Source: Takakia lepidozioides
Lineage: Eukaryota; Streptophyta; Takakiopsida; Takakiales; Takakiaceae
Direction: 5' to 3'
DNA length: 64,000 bases
Assembly: GCA_030704615.1 (NCBI GenBank)
Contig: CM060732.1
Span: 24,862,001 to 24,926,000, forward strand
Positions 35,050 to 47,877 of this stretch are shown one piece after another; the first letter of the stretch is position 1, and the number at the start of each line of letters is the position of its first letter. The position numbers and the translations under genes were made by a program. The notes beneath the pieces are model-generated. The model made no database searches. It was not told the DNA's origin and saw only the letters and a list, made by a program, of their open reading frames with translations.

Positions 35050-37493
35050 TCACTCGTACAAATGGGCAGCCAAGCGAGGGTGTGCAACAACATGCAGGGA
35101 GTGTTCCCTGCCGACTGTCAGTCCAAAGTGTTCCGACATGTCCAAAGTGTCAGGGTCTTGCTCTTTTGGCAGACTCCAATTGAAGCTCTGAAGAAGGTGA
35201 GCTAGTAATATTTGAACCATAAGTAGTCCCAGGGAGAGTCCTGGGCATCCCCTTCTCCCACTCCCAAAAGGCAAAAGCTGAAAGTTATGGCCTTTGACAT
35301 CAATGTCAGGATGCTGCAATATAAATCTATCAGGTTCAAACGCCAGAGGTCTCTCCCAGATGGAAGGATCGCGCCCAATAGCCCACACGTTGACGAGCAC
35401 TCGGGTCTTTGCTGGCAGATTATAGCCCAGTACTTGGCATGCCTCACGACACTCATGGGGAAGCAAGAGTGGCACTACGGGGTGGAGGCGAAAGGTCTCT
35501 TTAACTACAGCTTGTAGGTACTTGAGATGTGGGAGGTCTGACTCCTGGACAAGGCGAGTGGTTCCCACCACAGCATCCAGCTCAGTCTGTGCGCGCTTCA
35601 TAACATCGGGGTGTCGCAAGAGCTCGGCCATCGCCCACTCTGTTGTGAGCGCGGATGTGTCTGTTCCACCATTTATCAAGTCCTACATACACACAAGGAC
35701 GGACAACAAGTTCTTTTTTGTGAGTTGTGATTCAAGATTCCGCCAACTTGCATGTGATCAGGAGTCTACCTCGAATTTCAAAACTCCACAAAATTGTAGC
35801 TCTAGTGTATCTACAAAGAAACTACGTACGATGTATATATATGCTAGTCTCAATTTAGGAGAAATCCGAGCTTACTATGATCACGAGTCTTATCGATTCG
35901 TCAGAGAGATGGTCACATCCATCGTCTGAAGGCACGGTGCTCAGGAGCACATCAATAAAGTCTGTTGGAGCTAGAGAAGTCGTACCCCCACGTTCAATAG
36001 TTGCAGCGTGTCTGTGGTCGTCAATGAACTGTTGAAGCAAGCTGGAAACTTCAACATTTACCTTCCTCATACGCGCGTCGATGCCTTGCAACTTTGATAC
36101 CCACTGTAAGGAGGGGTTAAAGTCACCAATGATGAACACCCCCATCCAGTGGAGAACCTCTTCCATACTTGTCTTGAATCTTCGCGCCTCCTTCTGGTCT
36201 TCCAATGTCTCCGATGTTCCGAAGTACCTGAATGGACCCATGTGGGCTTGTCTATATTCTCGCCTCTATTACTACAGTCTACCCTCTATATGTGTTACAC
36301 CTGGGGAGTAGAGAAAATGTAACAAATATAGATTATAAAAATCACACTTACAAAAGGAACACGTACACCAGAGCTTGAAAACCAGAATCTTGAAGAGTTT
36401 GAATGATCCCCATGTTCAATAAAATTAAAGCGCAGACAGGTCTAATTGAGATATGTCACAAGGTCATGAGTCATGACCCTTAGACCAAGTTCAGTCTTGT
36501 TATACATCTATACCTGCATTTGAAGAAAATTAACACTTATTAAGGGTCAATTAGTAAAGCAGGGAGTAACCGAAAAAAACATCATAGCACATAACATTCT
36601 ACACTTGCTTAAAAACAAGATAACAGATAAAGAGGGTTAACAGATATGGAGGGTAGACTGTATGGCGCTAATAAGATGAAGGATAGACCCCAGGTGGGGT
36701 TCGGCAACAGTTTTCCCCAACTTGAACGTGAAGATTTGCAGATCAGGATCTAGTACATAGGATGTGGGAGGTGGCCAACAATAATTGTTTTCTGATGTTT
36801 TTTGAACGTCAGACGTCAATCCACTATTCAGTGCCAGCAGGTAAAACGATTCTCAAATTCTATTCACCTTTTTTTGAAAAGCATGCGTGTCATGTTGTTT
36901 GCAACGGTCGACCAAAGCTTGAAGTTGAGGTCCACCACTTTCCCTTCATGCGACTCCTCAATGATGGTCTTCATTGTGGCAGTTATCTCATCTGTTCTTA
37001 CAGTTCGAAACGATTCCAGGCGTTTTGGCGTGAATAGCTCAAGCAGGCATATCTTGCGCAAAAGTCGCCAATAGGCACCATTAGCAAAAGCAATGTCCTT
37101 GTCCTTGGCAACGAGGATGTCGGCAGACAACAAGTTTGGACGGTAAGAAAACTCCTGATCATGCGTACTGAGAAACTCTCTTGCCATGTTTGGGGAGGAT
37201 ATCACGACAGCGGGGGTGGATCCGAGCCGCAGGTACATCAGAGGGCCATATTTCGCAGCCAGGCATGCCAATGCCTGGTGGGGCCGCTCACCCAAAAGTA
37301 GAAGACTGCCCAGGATCGGCCATGGGTACGGCCCCGGAGGTAGCCTACTTCGTAACTTTCTCAGGAAAAGAGTGTGCACTGCAACAGCGCCGAGTATACC
37401 TGCCAGCGCTAGCAGCCCCACACAGTCCTGAATCAACCTGCAAATGGTTGAACCAGGCTGATCTAGCTGGGTGGATGCTTCCGTGCCTTCCAT
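35050..37493 (-). CDS. Cytochrome P450, CYP71 clan, three exons
   Basis: Haem monooxygenase expected on the ER membrane; substrate cannot be told from sequence. Exons on the minus strand: 37493-36868, 36227-35876 and 35682-35050, with GT/AG introns. The N-terminus has a hydrophobic anchor (LLALAGILGAVAVHTLFL) followed by the proline hinge LPPGPYPWPILG. The oxygen-binding helix reads NGGTDTS, the ExxR motif is KETFRLHP, the PERF-like motif is FEPDRF, and the haem loop is PFGSGRRGCPG. Length, about 537 aa, is normal. The start at 37493 is the ATG directly before the anchor. A G-box (CACGTG, 37673-37678) and two TTGACT W-box-like sites lie upstream. A close paralogue in opposite orientation, with the same intron positions, is at 54475-56786. 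Family within the clan is not assigned. Confidence 0.92.
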
Positions 37494-37830
37494 CACCTCG
37501 CTCTCCTTTTTAGTGAAGCTGCAACAGCGTCTCAATCTTAGCTCAAACTTGTTGTTCTTATTCTCTCCCACGCTCCACCTCTACATCTCTCACAAATCCG
37601 TCTCCTTCCTGTCTGTCGACATCTACTGATAAGGTAACGAGGAACGTTGCGGACACGCCACGCTCGGGGGGCCACGTGCTCAAGCGAAATGTTGGAGACT
37701 CAGTCAAACTGTCTGTTGTAGAGTCAAACTGTTGTTCCCAAGTTATTGTTCCCCTTGAAATACTAATATCAGGTTTTGTTTGTACTACACATGAGTCAAG
37801 GATATAGAATATAATAAGGCTCTCCCACAT
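37494..37830 (-). promoter_or_regulatory. Putative promoter of the minus-strand P450 gene
   Basis: Read on the minus strand, two TTGACT motifs (37703-37708 and 37723-37728) lie in an imperfect direct repeat, and CACGTG lies at 37673-37678. W-box and G-box cores are known plant stress-related sites, but such short strings occur by chance. The paralogue also has CACGTG shortly upstream of its ATG (54411-54416). Confidence 0.3.
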
Positions 37831-38153
37831 GTTTTTCTTCTTTTTTATTCTAAAATTGGAAAAAACAAAAATGGAAATCTTACCAAATAAAGTTCTTACC
37901 AGGGCCTATGTCAATATGCGTCAATATAAAAATAAATAAAAAATTGGCAATAGATCAGAGGGGGTGGAAAAAATAACCACCATGAGGCCGTGGAGGCTAA
38001 CAGCCTGTTTGCGTCTACAAAAGAATTGCAAAGCAAAAGACTCGATTTATATCTGAAAAACAAAATTTGCAAAGCGAAAGTCATAGCCAGTGAAATAGTT
38101 TGGCCAGACATTTGCCAATATCCTGATAAAATGAGATATTCTGGAAAAATACG

Positions 38154-38479
38154 AGTGTTGGGAGGTTCTTTGATTCAGCTACAGACCCCCCCAAGTGTAG
38201 ATCCGCGGTTCAACAAAGGACCTGCAAAGGCTCATAATCACCTGTTACGTAGTTTTGAAATAACCGGCCTAAAACCGTGAAAGATCCGCAAAAGACCCGC
38301 CAATAATTTGATGAAAACTGCCCAATTTAATTGGTTAATTGGTTCTTACAATTAACCACAAGCGGTGGTTCTTTCTACAAAAAGAATATGAAAAAACCGG
38401 AATTGGTGTTGATTCTACGATTTTGTAAAAACCAGAACCGGAGGTTAATATGAAAGAAATCAAATAATCATCCAACACA
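38154..38479. mobile_element. MITE, hAT-like family 1, copy 1
   Basis: Starts AGTGTTGGGAGGTTCTTTGA and ends with the degenerate inverse AATCATCCAACAC. The interior shares ggctcataatcacc, ttcttacaattaacc and gaggttaatatgaaag-type strings with 40440-40664. About 325 bp with no coding potential, so non-autonomous. Confidence 0.65.
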
Positions 38480-38881
38480 GAAAAATACCTGATTTTTTCA
38501 AATTTGATTAATCCTTGAGGCTACTAGGAGACTCTGCCAACAGATGTACTTCCATAGCCACAGTTCATAAAAATTGAAGATATCCCAAAATTATAACACT
38601 ATTATTTTGGCAGTGAAGTGCACATTCGAAGTAAAAGTTTGGGATCTCCGACAGGGTATCCCATGTGTTTAGGCCTCATGGCAACGTTCCGGTTTGTAAG
38701 GGTTTAATTTTTTCCTTTCAATAATTTATCAATAAAAATCTCAGGGCCTCTGTCCCTGTTCTGAATATATATATATATGACACCTCCCCAAGGAAGCGGA
38801 CATTATGCTGTCTCTTGACCCTGAAGGGCTCCTGCTTCCGGCGGGAAGGTGGACACCTTTGTGATCGCACCAATCCGTGGA

Positions 38882-38946
38882 TTGAATCCACAACCACTTT
38901 CCAGATGGTATGTGCCCATTGCCACTGGGCTACAGCTTGGTTGACG
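38882..38946 (-). mobile_element. tRNA-derived SINE-like element 1
   Basis: The minus strand gives TAGCCCAGTGG (box A, TRGYNNANNGG) and about 40 bases later GGATTCAATCC (box B-like, consensus GGTTCRANNCC). No cloverleaf can be folded confidently, so this is a SINE head rather than a tRNA gene. Confidence 0.45.
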
Positions 38947-39071
38947 GTACACGTTACACTGGCTACAAATAGTTGACATTATTTTTCGTCTTAAAAGGTA
39001 ATTTCTTAAACTTCATCAGTCGCTATGATTGCTTGTGCAAATCTTTGATGTAGAAATTTAAAATTAAGCAC

Positions 39072-39146
39072 ACTGGGGGCTGTGGCCCAATGGTTTGCTG
39101 ATCCGGTGCATTGGCATTGTGGGTCTTGGATTGAATCCCATGTGGT
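39072..39146 (+). mobile_element. tRNA-derived SINE-like element 2
   Basis: Box A-like TGGCCCAATGG at 39087 followed by box B-like GGATTGAATCC at about 39128. Similar to the element at 38882-38946 but in opposite orientation. Confidence 0.45.
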
Positions 39147-40034
39147 TTTGTTTGCCTTTGGGTTGGCCTCTCAAGGAAATGCAGCTGTTCTAGTAACGAA
39201 GACTAGATTTAGTGTCGAGGAGGAATAGGGTGCCATAGTGCCACATTTCATCGCCACATCAACGTTGCCACGTTTCATAGAAGCGTCATCAACATAATTT
39301 TTGGAAGCTGCCCGGAAAAAGAAAAAGAAAAAGAAATTAATGTCATCATTGCCACATCATCATGATTCATTGCCAAGTTTTGTAGAACAAAAATCCATGG
39401 GTATATAGTATATAAGTGGATATATGAAATAATAGAGTGCTCCCACCAATGATTCCGTTCCTCAGTGGTGGCAACGCTTGTAGGGGTATGTAGCAACGAT
39501 AAAGGGTGTCTCCTTAGGAAAAGGAATCTCACTCTAGAGGACTTCGAGATCCCATAGGACGATCCTCTTGACCAGCACGTATTCAATGTACAGCAGCACA
39601 TCCATCCACACAGGTACACCGGAAATGAACACCCAAAAATCAGCGCCCCAGGGCTCAAATCGCCCTTCCTTAAATAGCCAATCCATCCCTAAACATCTTG
39701 GGTAGATGACCGCCACTCGTTGGCTCTTCGTATTGCTATCTAGATGTCGTGACAAATAAGCCGCCAACAACACACTTGCTTAATATAATACTAGCGGTTA
39801 AAATAACACAACAGTACAGCCTGCTCCTGACTGACACATCCATTGTAACAGTTGTCTTCATCCCAACAACACTCCGCCATTCATTCACGAGGAACACAGA
39901 CTAGAGAGGAATCTGGCCCTTCACAACAGGCAATTTTGAAAATTCAATAACAACCCATTATCCAAAATAATGGTGCCTTCCGAAGAAGGCATAATTTACT
40001 GAGTACTCGTGACAATTGCCTTCCGTTTCGAAAG

Positions 40035-40112
40035 TGGACACTTGACCCTACATCAGCTAAGTTACGGATAAGCAAGGCACAAGCTCCCAACCACTGAGCT
40101 ATGTGCTTACCA
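40035..40112 (-). mobile_element. tRNA-derived SINE-like element 3
   Basis: The minus strand reads ATAGCTCAGTGGTTGGGAGC (perfect box A) and about 40 bases later GTAGGGTCAAGTGTCC (weak box B). Resembles a decayed tRNA-related sequence. Confidence 0.4.
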
Positions 40113-40439
40113 AATTCTATATGACAATTTTCAAACATGTGTTCTATGACATAGTAGTCTAAAAGAAATTCGATAAAAACTCTAGTATTTTTCTCTGTAG
40201 TCGTCATCTTAAGATGTTCTATCCAATATTGCAAAAACTTATTCCAAATCATTTAATTTACTTTCCTACTAGATAATGTTTGCTCTGAGGGTATCTCTGA
40301 ATTAAAATGTCAATGAGATTCGAATAATCACAGCTTCTGAAGGATCATCTAGAAATTGATCTCCATTCATTGTGTAGCAACAATAGAAAGCATTCTTGAT
40401 TTTACTCTACATTATCTCTTGATATATGGATATATAACC

Positions 40440-40664
40440 CCGGTTCTAAAAAAACACAAATTAGAATCGGCAAAAGCTCATAATCACCGGTTACATAGTT
40501 TAATTGAGATAACCAGCCTGAAAACCGTCAAAGATCAGCCAAAGACATGTTGATTTTTGGAGGTTCTTACAATTAACCGGAACCATTGGTTATTTCCATT
40601 AAAAACATATATGAAAAAATCGGAACTGGAGGTTACGAAAGAAATCAAATAACCTCCCAACACT
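40440..40664. mobile_element. MITE, hAT-like family 1, copy 2
   Basis: Right end AACCTCCCAACACTA is the inverse of the left end of copy 1 (AGTGTTGGGAGGTT). The left end is degraded. Same orientation as copy 1. Confidence 0.6.
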
Positions 40665-40854
40665 AGTAACAACCCTAGCTAAGTTGTAGTCCACCGATGT
40701 GTGTCCTACCAAGAGAATCAGATGACCTAAAATATGTACCCCACCCGTGATGGGTAGTCGACATCGAAATAGGTGTCTGAAAGTTGAGGAGGAGGGAGTA
40801 GTCTCATGGCTGTTGCATGGGGCCTACGTGGGCATGTATGGTGATTGCATGCTT

Positions 40855-40890
40855 TATAGGGCCCACCCCCAAAAGGGGCAATAGCCGTAA
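40855..40890 (+). repeat. Dispersed GGGCCCACCCC-type repeat, copy 3
   Basis: tagggcccacccccaaaagg then ggcaatagcc; matches 16690-16735 (inverted) and 17395-17430. Confidence 0.55.
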
Positions 40891-42409
40891 GGCGAAGTGG
40901 CTCTTAGTTACCGGTCCACTTGACCGGAGCAGGCAGTTGCAGGGTGATGAACCAAAAGAGGGAGATTTTTTCTCCATGAAAATCTATATAGGTACCTCAA
41001 ATTGAGGGAATTTATCCAAATATTTAATTCTAGATGATAAATATGATATATTTACCACTTTTAGTAAAAAGTCCCACCCAAATAGGCTAGAATTGTTTTA
41101 TTAGAAATTTTAGTATTTAATTCTGAAAATAGAAAAATATTTTTTATTTATAATAATTAGAATTGTTTTTCCATATATCACTTGGTACCTCTAGATTATG
41201 GGTTTTTACACCTTTTTAGTATTGATGATATCCCAAAAGCCTCTAAATGAGGATGATGTACATTAGGGAAAATAGACCCAGTTTGGGCCAGTGTTTAGTA
41301 TAAATTAGTCCATACCTCTCATTTCTTGATGTTTTTAGTCCATATAATAGTGCATTTGGGTAGCTTTCAAAAATGGCATCCCTAATGTGTTTTCATTTTT
41401 GCTATTACTTAGGTATATATGATGTGTTTTTAGTCCATATGGGTTTTTATGTGTAACACTGCAATCCATAAGATTCAACTTTAAGAGTCCATAGTTCTTT
41501 CATAGATAATCTTTTTTACAATAAAAAAAATTGGAGTATGTCTGTACTGTAGTTACAAATCATAGACCATATAAACTTGTATGAAATATTGAGTTATGAT
41601 TTTACTATAAAAGATACTATGAATGGAGGTCAATGCAGAAACTGCCATGTTATGCAGTTCTTGGTCCACCATAGCCTGCAACTACCCGAGTCTTCTCTCC
41701 CTCTCTCTGGTGATTGCATGCCTGCCCACCTTGGTATTGCATGCTCAAGAGAGAACGCCAAATATACAGTGGTAGAAATGTGGCTGTTGCTCAGAGGACA
41801 CATGACTATCAAAAAATTTCTAGATTCTTCATTGGAAAACAAGCGTAAGCCGATTGCGTCGTATTTACTTGAGTGTCTCTGCATCATGTTGTGTTTACTT
41901 AAATGTCTCTACATGAAGTAAGAGAAGAGGGAAGCATGCTACGATGCAAGGACGCTAAGATGAGCATCAACAATCAGTGCTCCAAGTGAAGGTTGCTGTC
42001 ACAGACATAGCCAAGAAGAACTTACCTAGAATAACTTCCAGAAGTTACCGAGTTACCGGGAATTTCCAAGTTATCAAAAGTTACCATGAGTTACTAAGTT
42101 ATCATGAGTTTACCAAACTACCGAGAGTAACTTGCAAAACTGCTGAGGAAGCTTCATTTGGAATAAACTTCTCAATCAAGAAACCTCTTTTGTTTAAGGA
42201 AACTTCTCCATAAAAAAACCTCATGAGATACAAAGTAGAAATATAGACCCTAAATCATATCAACTGAAATGACGAGCTAAGAATGCATTAAACAGAGATA
42301 CATGTTGGGGAAGCTTCTTATAGAACTTCCTAGTAGCTAGTATATATAGAAGGCGAGACTGAACATTCCCCAGTCTCGCCAACACAAGTTCAAGCTACTT
42401 TTGTTTCCA

Positions 42410-45400
42410 GTACTTCAATGTGCTCTTGCTCGAAGTCGCGGATATGGCGGAACCAGAAATGGTCTTCAACTTTGTGGTAGGATTGGCCCCATGGGCCAGG
42501 CGGAAGTTGGAGGAGAAGCCACCAAAGACTTTGAACGAGGCAATTGAAAGGGCTGAATGTTTCTCGTATGTCCCTAGAGGCGAAAGACAAGACCGTACGG
42601 AGCTAAACCACAAGAAAGCCCGACGGGAGGGTGACTCCTTCCGACCGGAAAAAAAGTGGGATAGGCCACGCGGCGACAATGGCACATGGAAATCGAAGGG
42701 AGGGCCTTCACACGTCAAGGCGGCACCCGGTGCTCCGAAAGAAAAATCAGGTGCGGCGGCTTATGGCGGACAGAAGACAACCTTCGATGGAGTGTGCTTA
42801 ATTGCGGGGAGCCCGGGCACATGGCCAAGAAGTGCACGAAACCCCAACAATTGAACATGACTCGGGCGACCACGGAGCTGTCTGAAGATTCTATCATCAG
42901 CTTGGTGGAAGCGGTGGTCGCTAAGACTTGTAAGGTAGGCAACTACTCTTGTGAGTTGTATCAGGAGACTGGAGCCATGCGTAAAGGGAGTCAGTTAATG
43001 TTTGTGAGTGGGATAATTTCCGGAACTAACGTGTCGTTGTTGGTGGACATAAGAGCGTCGCACTCCTTCATGACACTGGCAACGGCACGAAAGCTGGGGC
43101 TTCCGACAAGTGATGTGGGGGCCTCTATTGAAGTATGTTCTGCCAAAGAAGAACCACAACTAGCGACGAGGTTGACATTCGATGTTTCTCTTCAGCTGGG
43201 GAGTTGGGATGGACGTGAAAACTTCACCATTTGCGAGATCGATGGAGTGGATCTCATTTTGGGGATGATCTTTTTGAGCAAATCTGGAGCGGTCATAGAT
43301 GGCCACAAGAGAGTAATCACACTACCGTGTGGAAATGGTGACGAAGTTTTACGGGTGTCGAAAACGCCCAACCGAGTGGGAGGGCGAATAAACCTGCTAA
43401 CAGCAAATGAGTGGGCCGTGGAGGAGCCACACGAGCTGAGCCCAGATTGGATCAATGGGATCCTGGAGAAATACTAGGATGTGATGCCGGAGGATTTACC
43501 AAGCAGCTTGCCACCGCGAAGAGGAGTTGACCACAAGATAGAGGTGATACCGGGATCGGAGCCGCCTGCCAAGGCGTCCTACCCGTTGAGCCACAGAGAG
43601 TTGGTCGAGCTGAAGGCCCAGCTCAAGGATCTAATGGCAAAGGGGTACATCCGGCCAAGTAAGTCACTTACGGAGGATATGACGCTGCGGATGTGTGTCG
43701 ATTATAGGGCTATGAATAAAGTGACTATAAAAAACCGGTATCCTTTGCCAATGATCAACGACCTCTTCGATCGGTTGGCAGGAGCAAAGTATTTCAGCCT
43801 GATCGATTTACGTTCGGGTTATCACCAGATCCGGATAGCGGAAGGAGATGAGGAAAATACAGCATGGAGAACAAGGTATGGCTCATACAAATTTTTGGTG
43901 ATGCTTTTTAGGCTCACCAACGCGCCAGCAACCTTTAGCACCTTGATGAACTGCCTCTTTCAGGAGTGGTTGGATGACTTTGTGATCGTGTACTTCGATG
44001 ACATCTTGGTGTACTCGAAAACGAAGGAAGAGCACTTGGAGCACCTCAAAAGGGTGTTCCAGAAATTGCGGGAAGGGAAGCTGTATGCCAAAGCTTCAAA
44101 GTGCGAATTCGGGGTCACAAAAATGGAGTTCCTAGGGCATGTGATTACACAGGATGGGATCAAAATGGATGACAGAACGGTGAGGGCGATCTTGGACTGG
44201 GGACCTCCGACTTCGGTCCCGAGAGTGCGATCCTTCCTAGGATTCGCCTCCTATTACCGAAAGTATGTGAGAAATTTCGCCAAGATCGCGGGGCCGTTGT
44301 CAGACTTTCTATGTAAGTCCAAGGTATGGGTATGGGACACCTTTTGTGGCCAAGCTTTTGCCGAGTTGAAACAACGGATGGCGAAAGCTCCAGTCTTGAA
44401 AATCCCGGAGTTCGACCATTCATTTGAGATTTATACAGATGCGTCGGACTTCGCAATCGGGGGTGTGCTCATGCAGAATGGACGTCCAATGGCTTACAAA
44501 AGTAAGAAACTGAATGAAGTGGAGCGACGGTGGCCTACGCACGAGAAAGAAATGAAGGCGGTGGTGCATTGCCTTGAGCTTTGGCGCCACTATGTTGGTT
44601 CCAACCCGGTGAAGGTGTTCACAGACAATGTCACGGTGAAGTATTTTGCCGCACAACCTAAGTTGTCCCCAAAACAACTTAGGTGGCAAGACACTTTGGC
44701 AGTGTTTGACGTGGATATCTAGTACAAATTAGGACGGGGCAATGTGGTGGCCGATGCTTTAAGTAGAAAGCAGCAACTCATGTTGGTATACAGGGGCGAG
44801 ACGGCACTCCAAAGGAAGATCCGGAAGGCTTACCGGAAGGATGAAATGACGAAGTCTGTGATGCAAGACTTGAGGTTGGGGGTTAAATCGCGGTTCCACT
44901 TGCACAATGGACTGCTCCAGTACAAACAAAAGCGTCTCTATGTACCAAAGAGAGGAATCAAAGATAGTCTCTTGAGAGAATGCCACGATGGCCCGCTTGC
45001 CGGCCACGGCGGAGCCAAACACACCGCGACACTATTGAAGAAAGAATATTTCTGGCCCAAACTGAGGAGGAGGCCGAGGAGTATGTCAAGATATGCACCA
45101 CATGCCAACAAAACCGAAGCGAGTACAAAAAGCAAGCGGGGCTGTTACAACCTTTGCCGATTCCAGAGGGGTCTTGGGCAGTGTCTCGATGGATTTCATG
45201 ACTACTTTGCCGCTTTCAAAATGATTCGATACAATCATGGTGGTGGTGGATAGGTTCAGTAAAATGGGTCATTTCATCCCCACCAAGGAGATGACAACGG
45301 CGCAGGAGATGGGGCGACTTTACTTCGCCCATGTTTTCAAGCATCATGGACTCCCGAAAGATATTGTCTCGGACCGCGATCCAAAGTTTTCCAAGTAAAT

Positions 45401-46250
45401 TTTGGAGGACACTTTGGAAAAAAAATAGGGACGAGGCTCAAGATGAGCACGGCATTCCGACCTACAACAGACGGCCAAATGGAAAGAGTGAACTTCGTGA
45501 GGAAGCAAATCTTGCGGAATTATGTGCTGGCAGACTAGTCGGACTGGGTGGAGCACTTGGATGCGGCAGAATTCTGTTATAATAAGACAAAACACTGCGC
45601 AACGGGAGTTTCCCCTTACGTATTGGTCTATGGAAAAGCACCGCTGATGCCGACAAGTTGGGCCGCCCAGGACGACGAGGAACCGGCAGCACTGAAAGAA
45701 CGCGAGCGTTTGTTGGAGCTCGCAAAGTACAACATTGCCAAAGCTAGGAAACGGTATGAACGGCAGGCGAATCGGAAGCGGAGGGAAGTTAAGTTTGAGG
45801 TAGGCACGGAGGTTTGGTTAAACATCAAGAATTTTTTACTACCTCCGAAAGTGAGTCCAAAGTTCATACCTCCGTATGCGGGGCCTTTCCGCATCCGGAA
45901 GGTTATGAATGAGGATGTGTATGATTTGGAGTTGCCGACAAACAGCAAGGTGCATCCGGTATTCCACGTTTCCCTTTTGAAGCCTTACTTCAAAGATGAA
46001 GCGCGTCCAAATCGGCATCAAGTGTTGCGTCCGCCACCTGTGCTGTTGGATCATAAAAATGAACCCAAGTACGAGGTGGAGGCAGTGCTTAAATCGAGGA
46101 GGTTTCAAGAATAAAAAAACGGAGTATTTCATGAAATGGAAGGGCTATCATCAAGTGGAGGTAACTTGGGTGTGTGCCTCAGAAATGGGAAACGCATTCG
46201 AGGCGGTTGCTGCTTTCGAAGGGCGACCTCAAAAGCGGAAGAAGCGTTGA
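42410..46250 (+). pseudogene. gag-pol remains of the Ty3/gypsy chromovirus
   Basis: Order: gag C-terminus (EVADMAEPEMVFNFVVGL, 42440), zinc knuckle (NCGEPGHMAKKC at 42810, reached by a frame change that also removes the first Cys), protease-like domain, reverse transcriptase (FDDILVYS at about 43995), RNase H (IYTDASDFAIGG, 44430), integrase H2C2 finger (CTTCQQN, about 45095), integrase core (VVVDRFSKMGHFIPTKEM, then IVSDRDPKF) and a chromodomain (EYFMKWKGYHQ, 46125-46155). The protease site reads DIRAS where DSGAS is expected. Stops occur at 43476, at 44720 (before YKLGRGNVVADALSRK) and at several points in the integrase (45398-45480), with additional frame changes. The chromodomain places it in the chromovirus group. 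It cannot encode an intact polyprotein. Confidence 0.88.
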
Positions 46251-47148
46251 TGGGGACATCAACCTTGGATCGTGGGGGAGGAAATGCATGCTTAGTCCGG
46301 CTTAGCTAGCTTAGGAATCCGATTGCAAAAACTTGTGTTGTGCAAATTTTGTTTATAAATGAAATGGTTTCCAAATGTTGTGCTTCATATTTTTGTTTGG
46401 AATGGTGATGCATGGTATGGTTGGCTAGTGTATAGAATGCATGCTAGCTTACAAAAGTGGGAGAGGTAAGTTGGATTAATCGTGTGTTTGCGCTGTGCCA
46501 AAATCGGGTGGCTCCCATCCAAGGGGCAAGGAAACTTGCACCTTCTTTGGGAGTTCACGTGCTAGTGCACACCTGGCGCGTGCACGTACTATAACTGCGC
46601 TACCGAGGGGGTTGCCTTGTAGTGCGGGCTAACGCGGAAGCTACGTGCTTCCGTTCACGTACTATAATCGTGTAGCCTCGGGACGAAGTCGTAGTGCGGC
46701 TTCGGCGTGTTCTCGTACCTCAGGCCAGCATTCCAAGGCGGACCCAATTGTAGTGATTGGGGCACATGGTTGGTTCAAGGTTATCTTCCTAGTCAAAAAA
46801 TGGTTCAAGGTGAACCCTTGCTCAAGGTGATGCCAACAGCGACATCATGAGCGGTCGCAAGCAATGTTGTTGCAGTAAGGTGATTCGATCCTCGGGGAGG
46901 ATCGTTCCTTGGCCTTAAAGTGGGCCAAGAAGAGTGCACTGGGTGGAGCTTGAGAGGTTCTACCCTTGGCCAGGACTTCGGCCGAACTAACTAGTGGAGA
47001 GTAGAGACAAGTGGGGGTTTGGTTCTTTGCCATGGGACGCCATGGTATGGAAACAAACTCCTTGATGTGGGACGCCACAACTTGGATGTTAGTTTCTACA
47101 AAATGGACAAGTCCATGAGGACATCGGCTCCCTATTGATAGGGGTGTG

Positions 47149-47877
47149 TGTCGCGGCCATTTGCCTTGAGAGCAGGGGGTCGGGACACAAGAAGGGCTGC
47201 CCCTGTCGTGGGGGCAGTGGCAACAATAGGTATGGGGGCTGAAGCACCCTTGAGTACCCAAGGCACTCAAAGAGGCGGCGTCACTCACTAGGTGGAGCCC
47301 CGCACACCTGGTTGCGGTGGGGGTGGTTCCACGAGGGGTGGTGGTAGCTTAGTGGGTCTTAATGGGGGTGACATAGTACTCACCATAGGGCTGAGACCTT
47401 GTGGTGGGAGTCGTGGGGAGTGTTGCGACTCATCACGGTCCATTGTCCAGGGCCGTGGTGGGTGGGCCAAGACTCACCGTGACTCATCACCGGGAATCAA
47501 GGGTCTTCGTGATGGTTCGCCATAAAATGACTGTGTTGTTTGTGAAACCCCCCGGATAGTCACAGAAATATATATAGGGAGTAGTAACCCCGAGAACAAT
47601 GCAAGCCCGTTGGTGACCAAAAACTAGTGAGTAAGCGTGCGAGCCGGAAAGCGACCAAGGTGTGGGGAGCTGTTCCGGACTGCCAATAACCAAAGGGAAT
47701 TTCCACTAGGCCCAAAATGTGCGAGGGTCCTGTGGAGGAGCAAAGGGGGACCGTTATGCCCCGGTGAGCAGCCGAAGCTCCGAGTTGGCCCGACGGCCAA
47801 TTTAGAGAGTTAGGCGCGCGCACCAAAGCGAGTAACTATGACTTGAAGGGGAGCTTACCGAAGTGAGGTGCGTGACA
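47149..47877 (+). repeat. 3' LTR of the Ty3/gypsy chromovirus
   Basis: Begins TGTCGCGGCC and ends GCGTGACA (TG...CA). It is a 729-bp inverted match to 50397-51115. A short purine-rich run (gataggggtgtg) directly precedes it and may be the polypurine tract. It is followed by GTATG. Confidence 0.9.

Larger units (their letters stand above)
38480..42385. other. AT-rich intergenic region with small dispersed elements
   Basis: Apart from the three SINE-like elements, the second MITE and a copy of the GGGCCCACCCC repeat listed separately, no gene is supported. A (TA)n tract is at 38767-38780. The frames at 39275-39773 and 41577-41921 show no domain. Confidence 0.45.

Noticed and set aside
38882-40112. 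Functional tRNA genes
   Set aside because: Box A is good but box B is imperfect and no acceptor stem or anticodon arm can be paired.
47292-47525. Open frames inside the LTRs on both strands
   Set aside because: They mirror each other in the two LTRs and encode no known domain.
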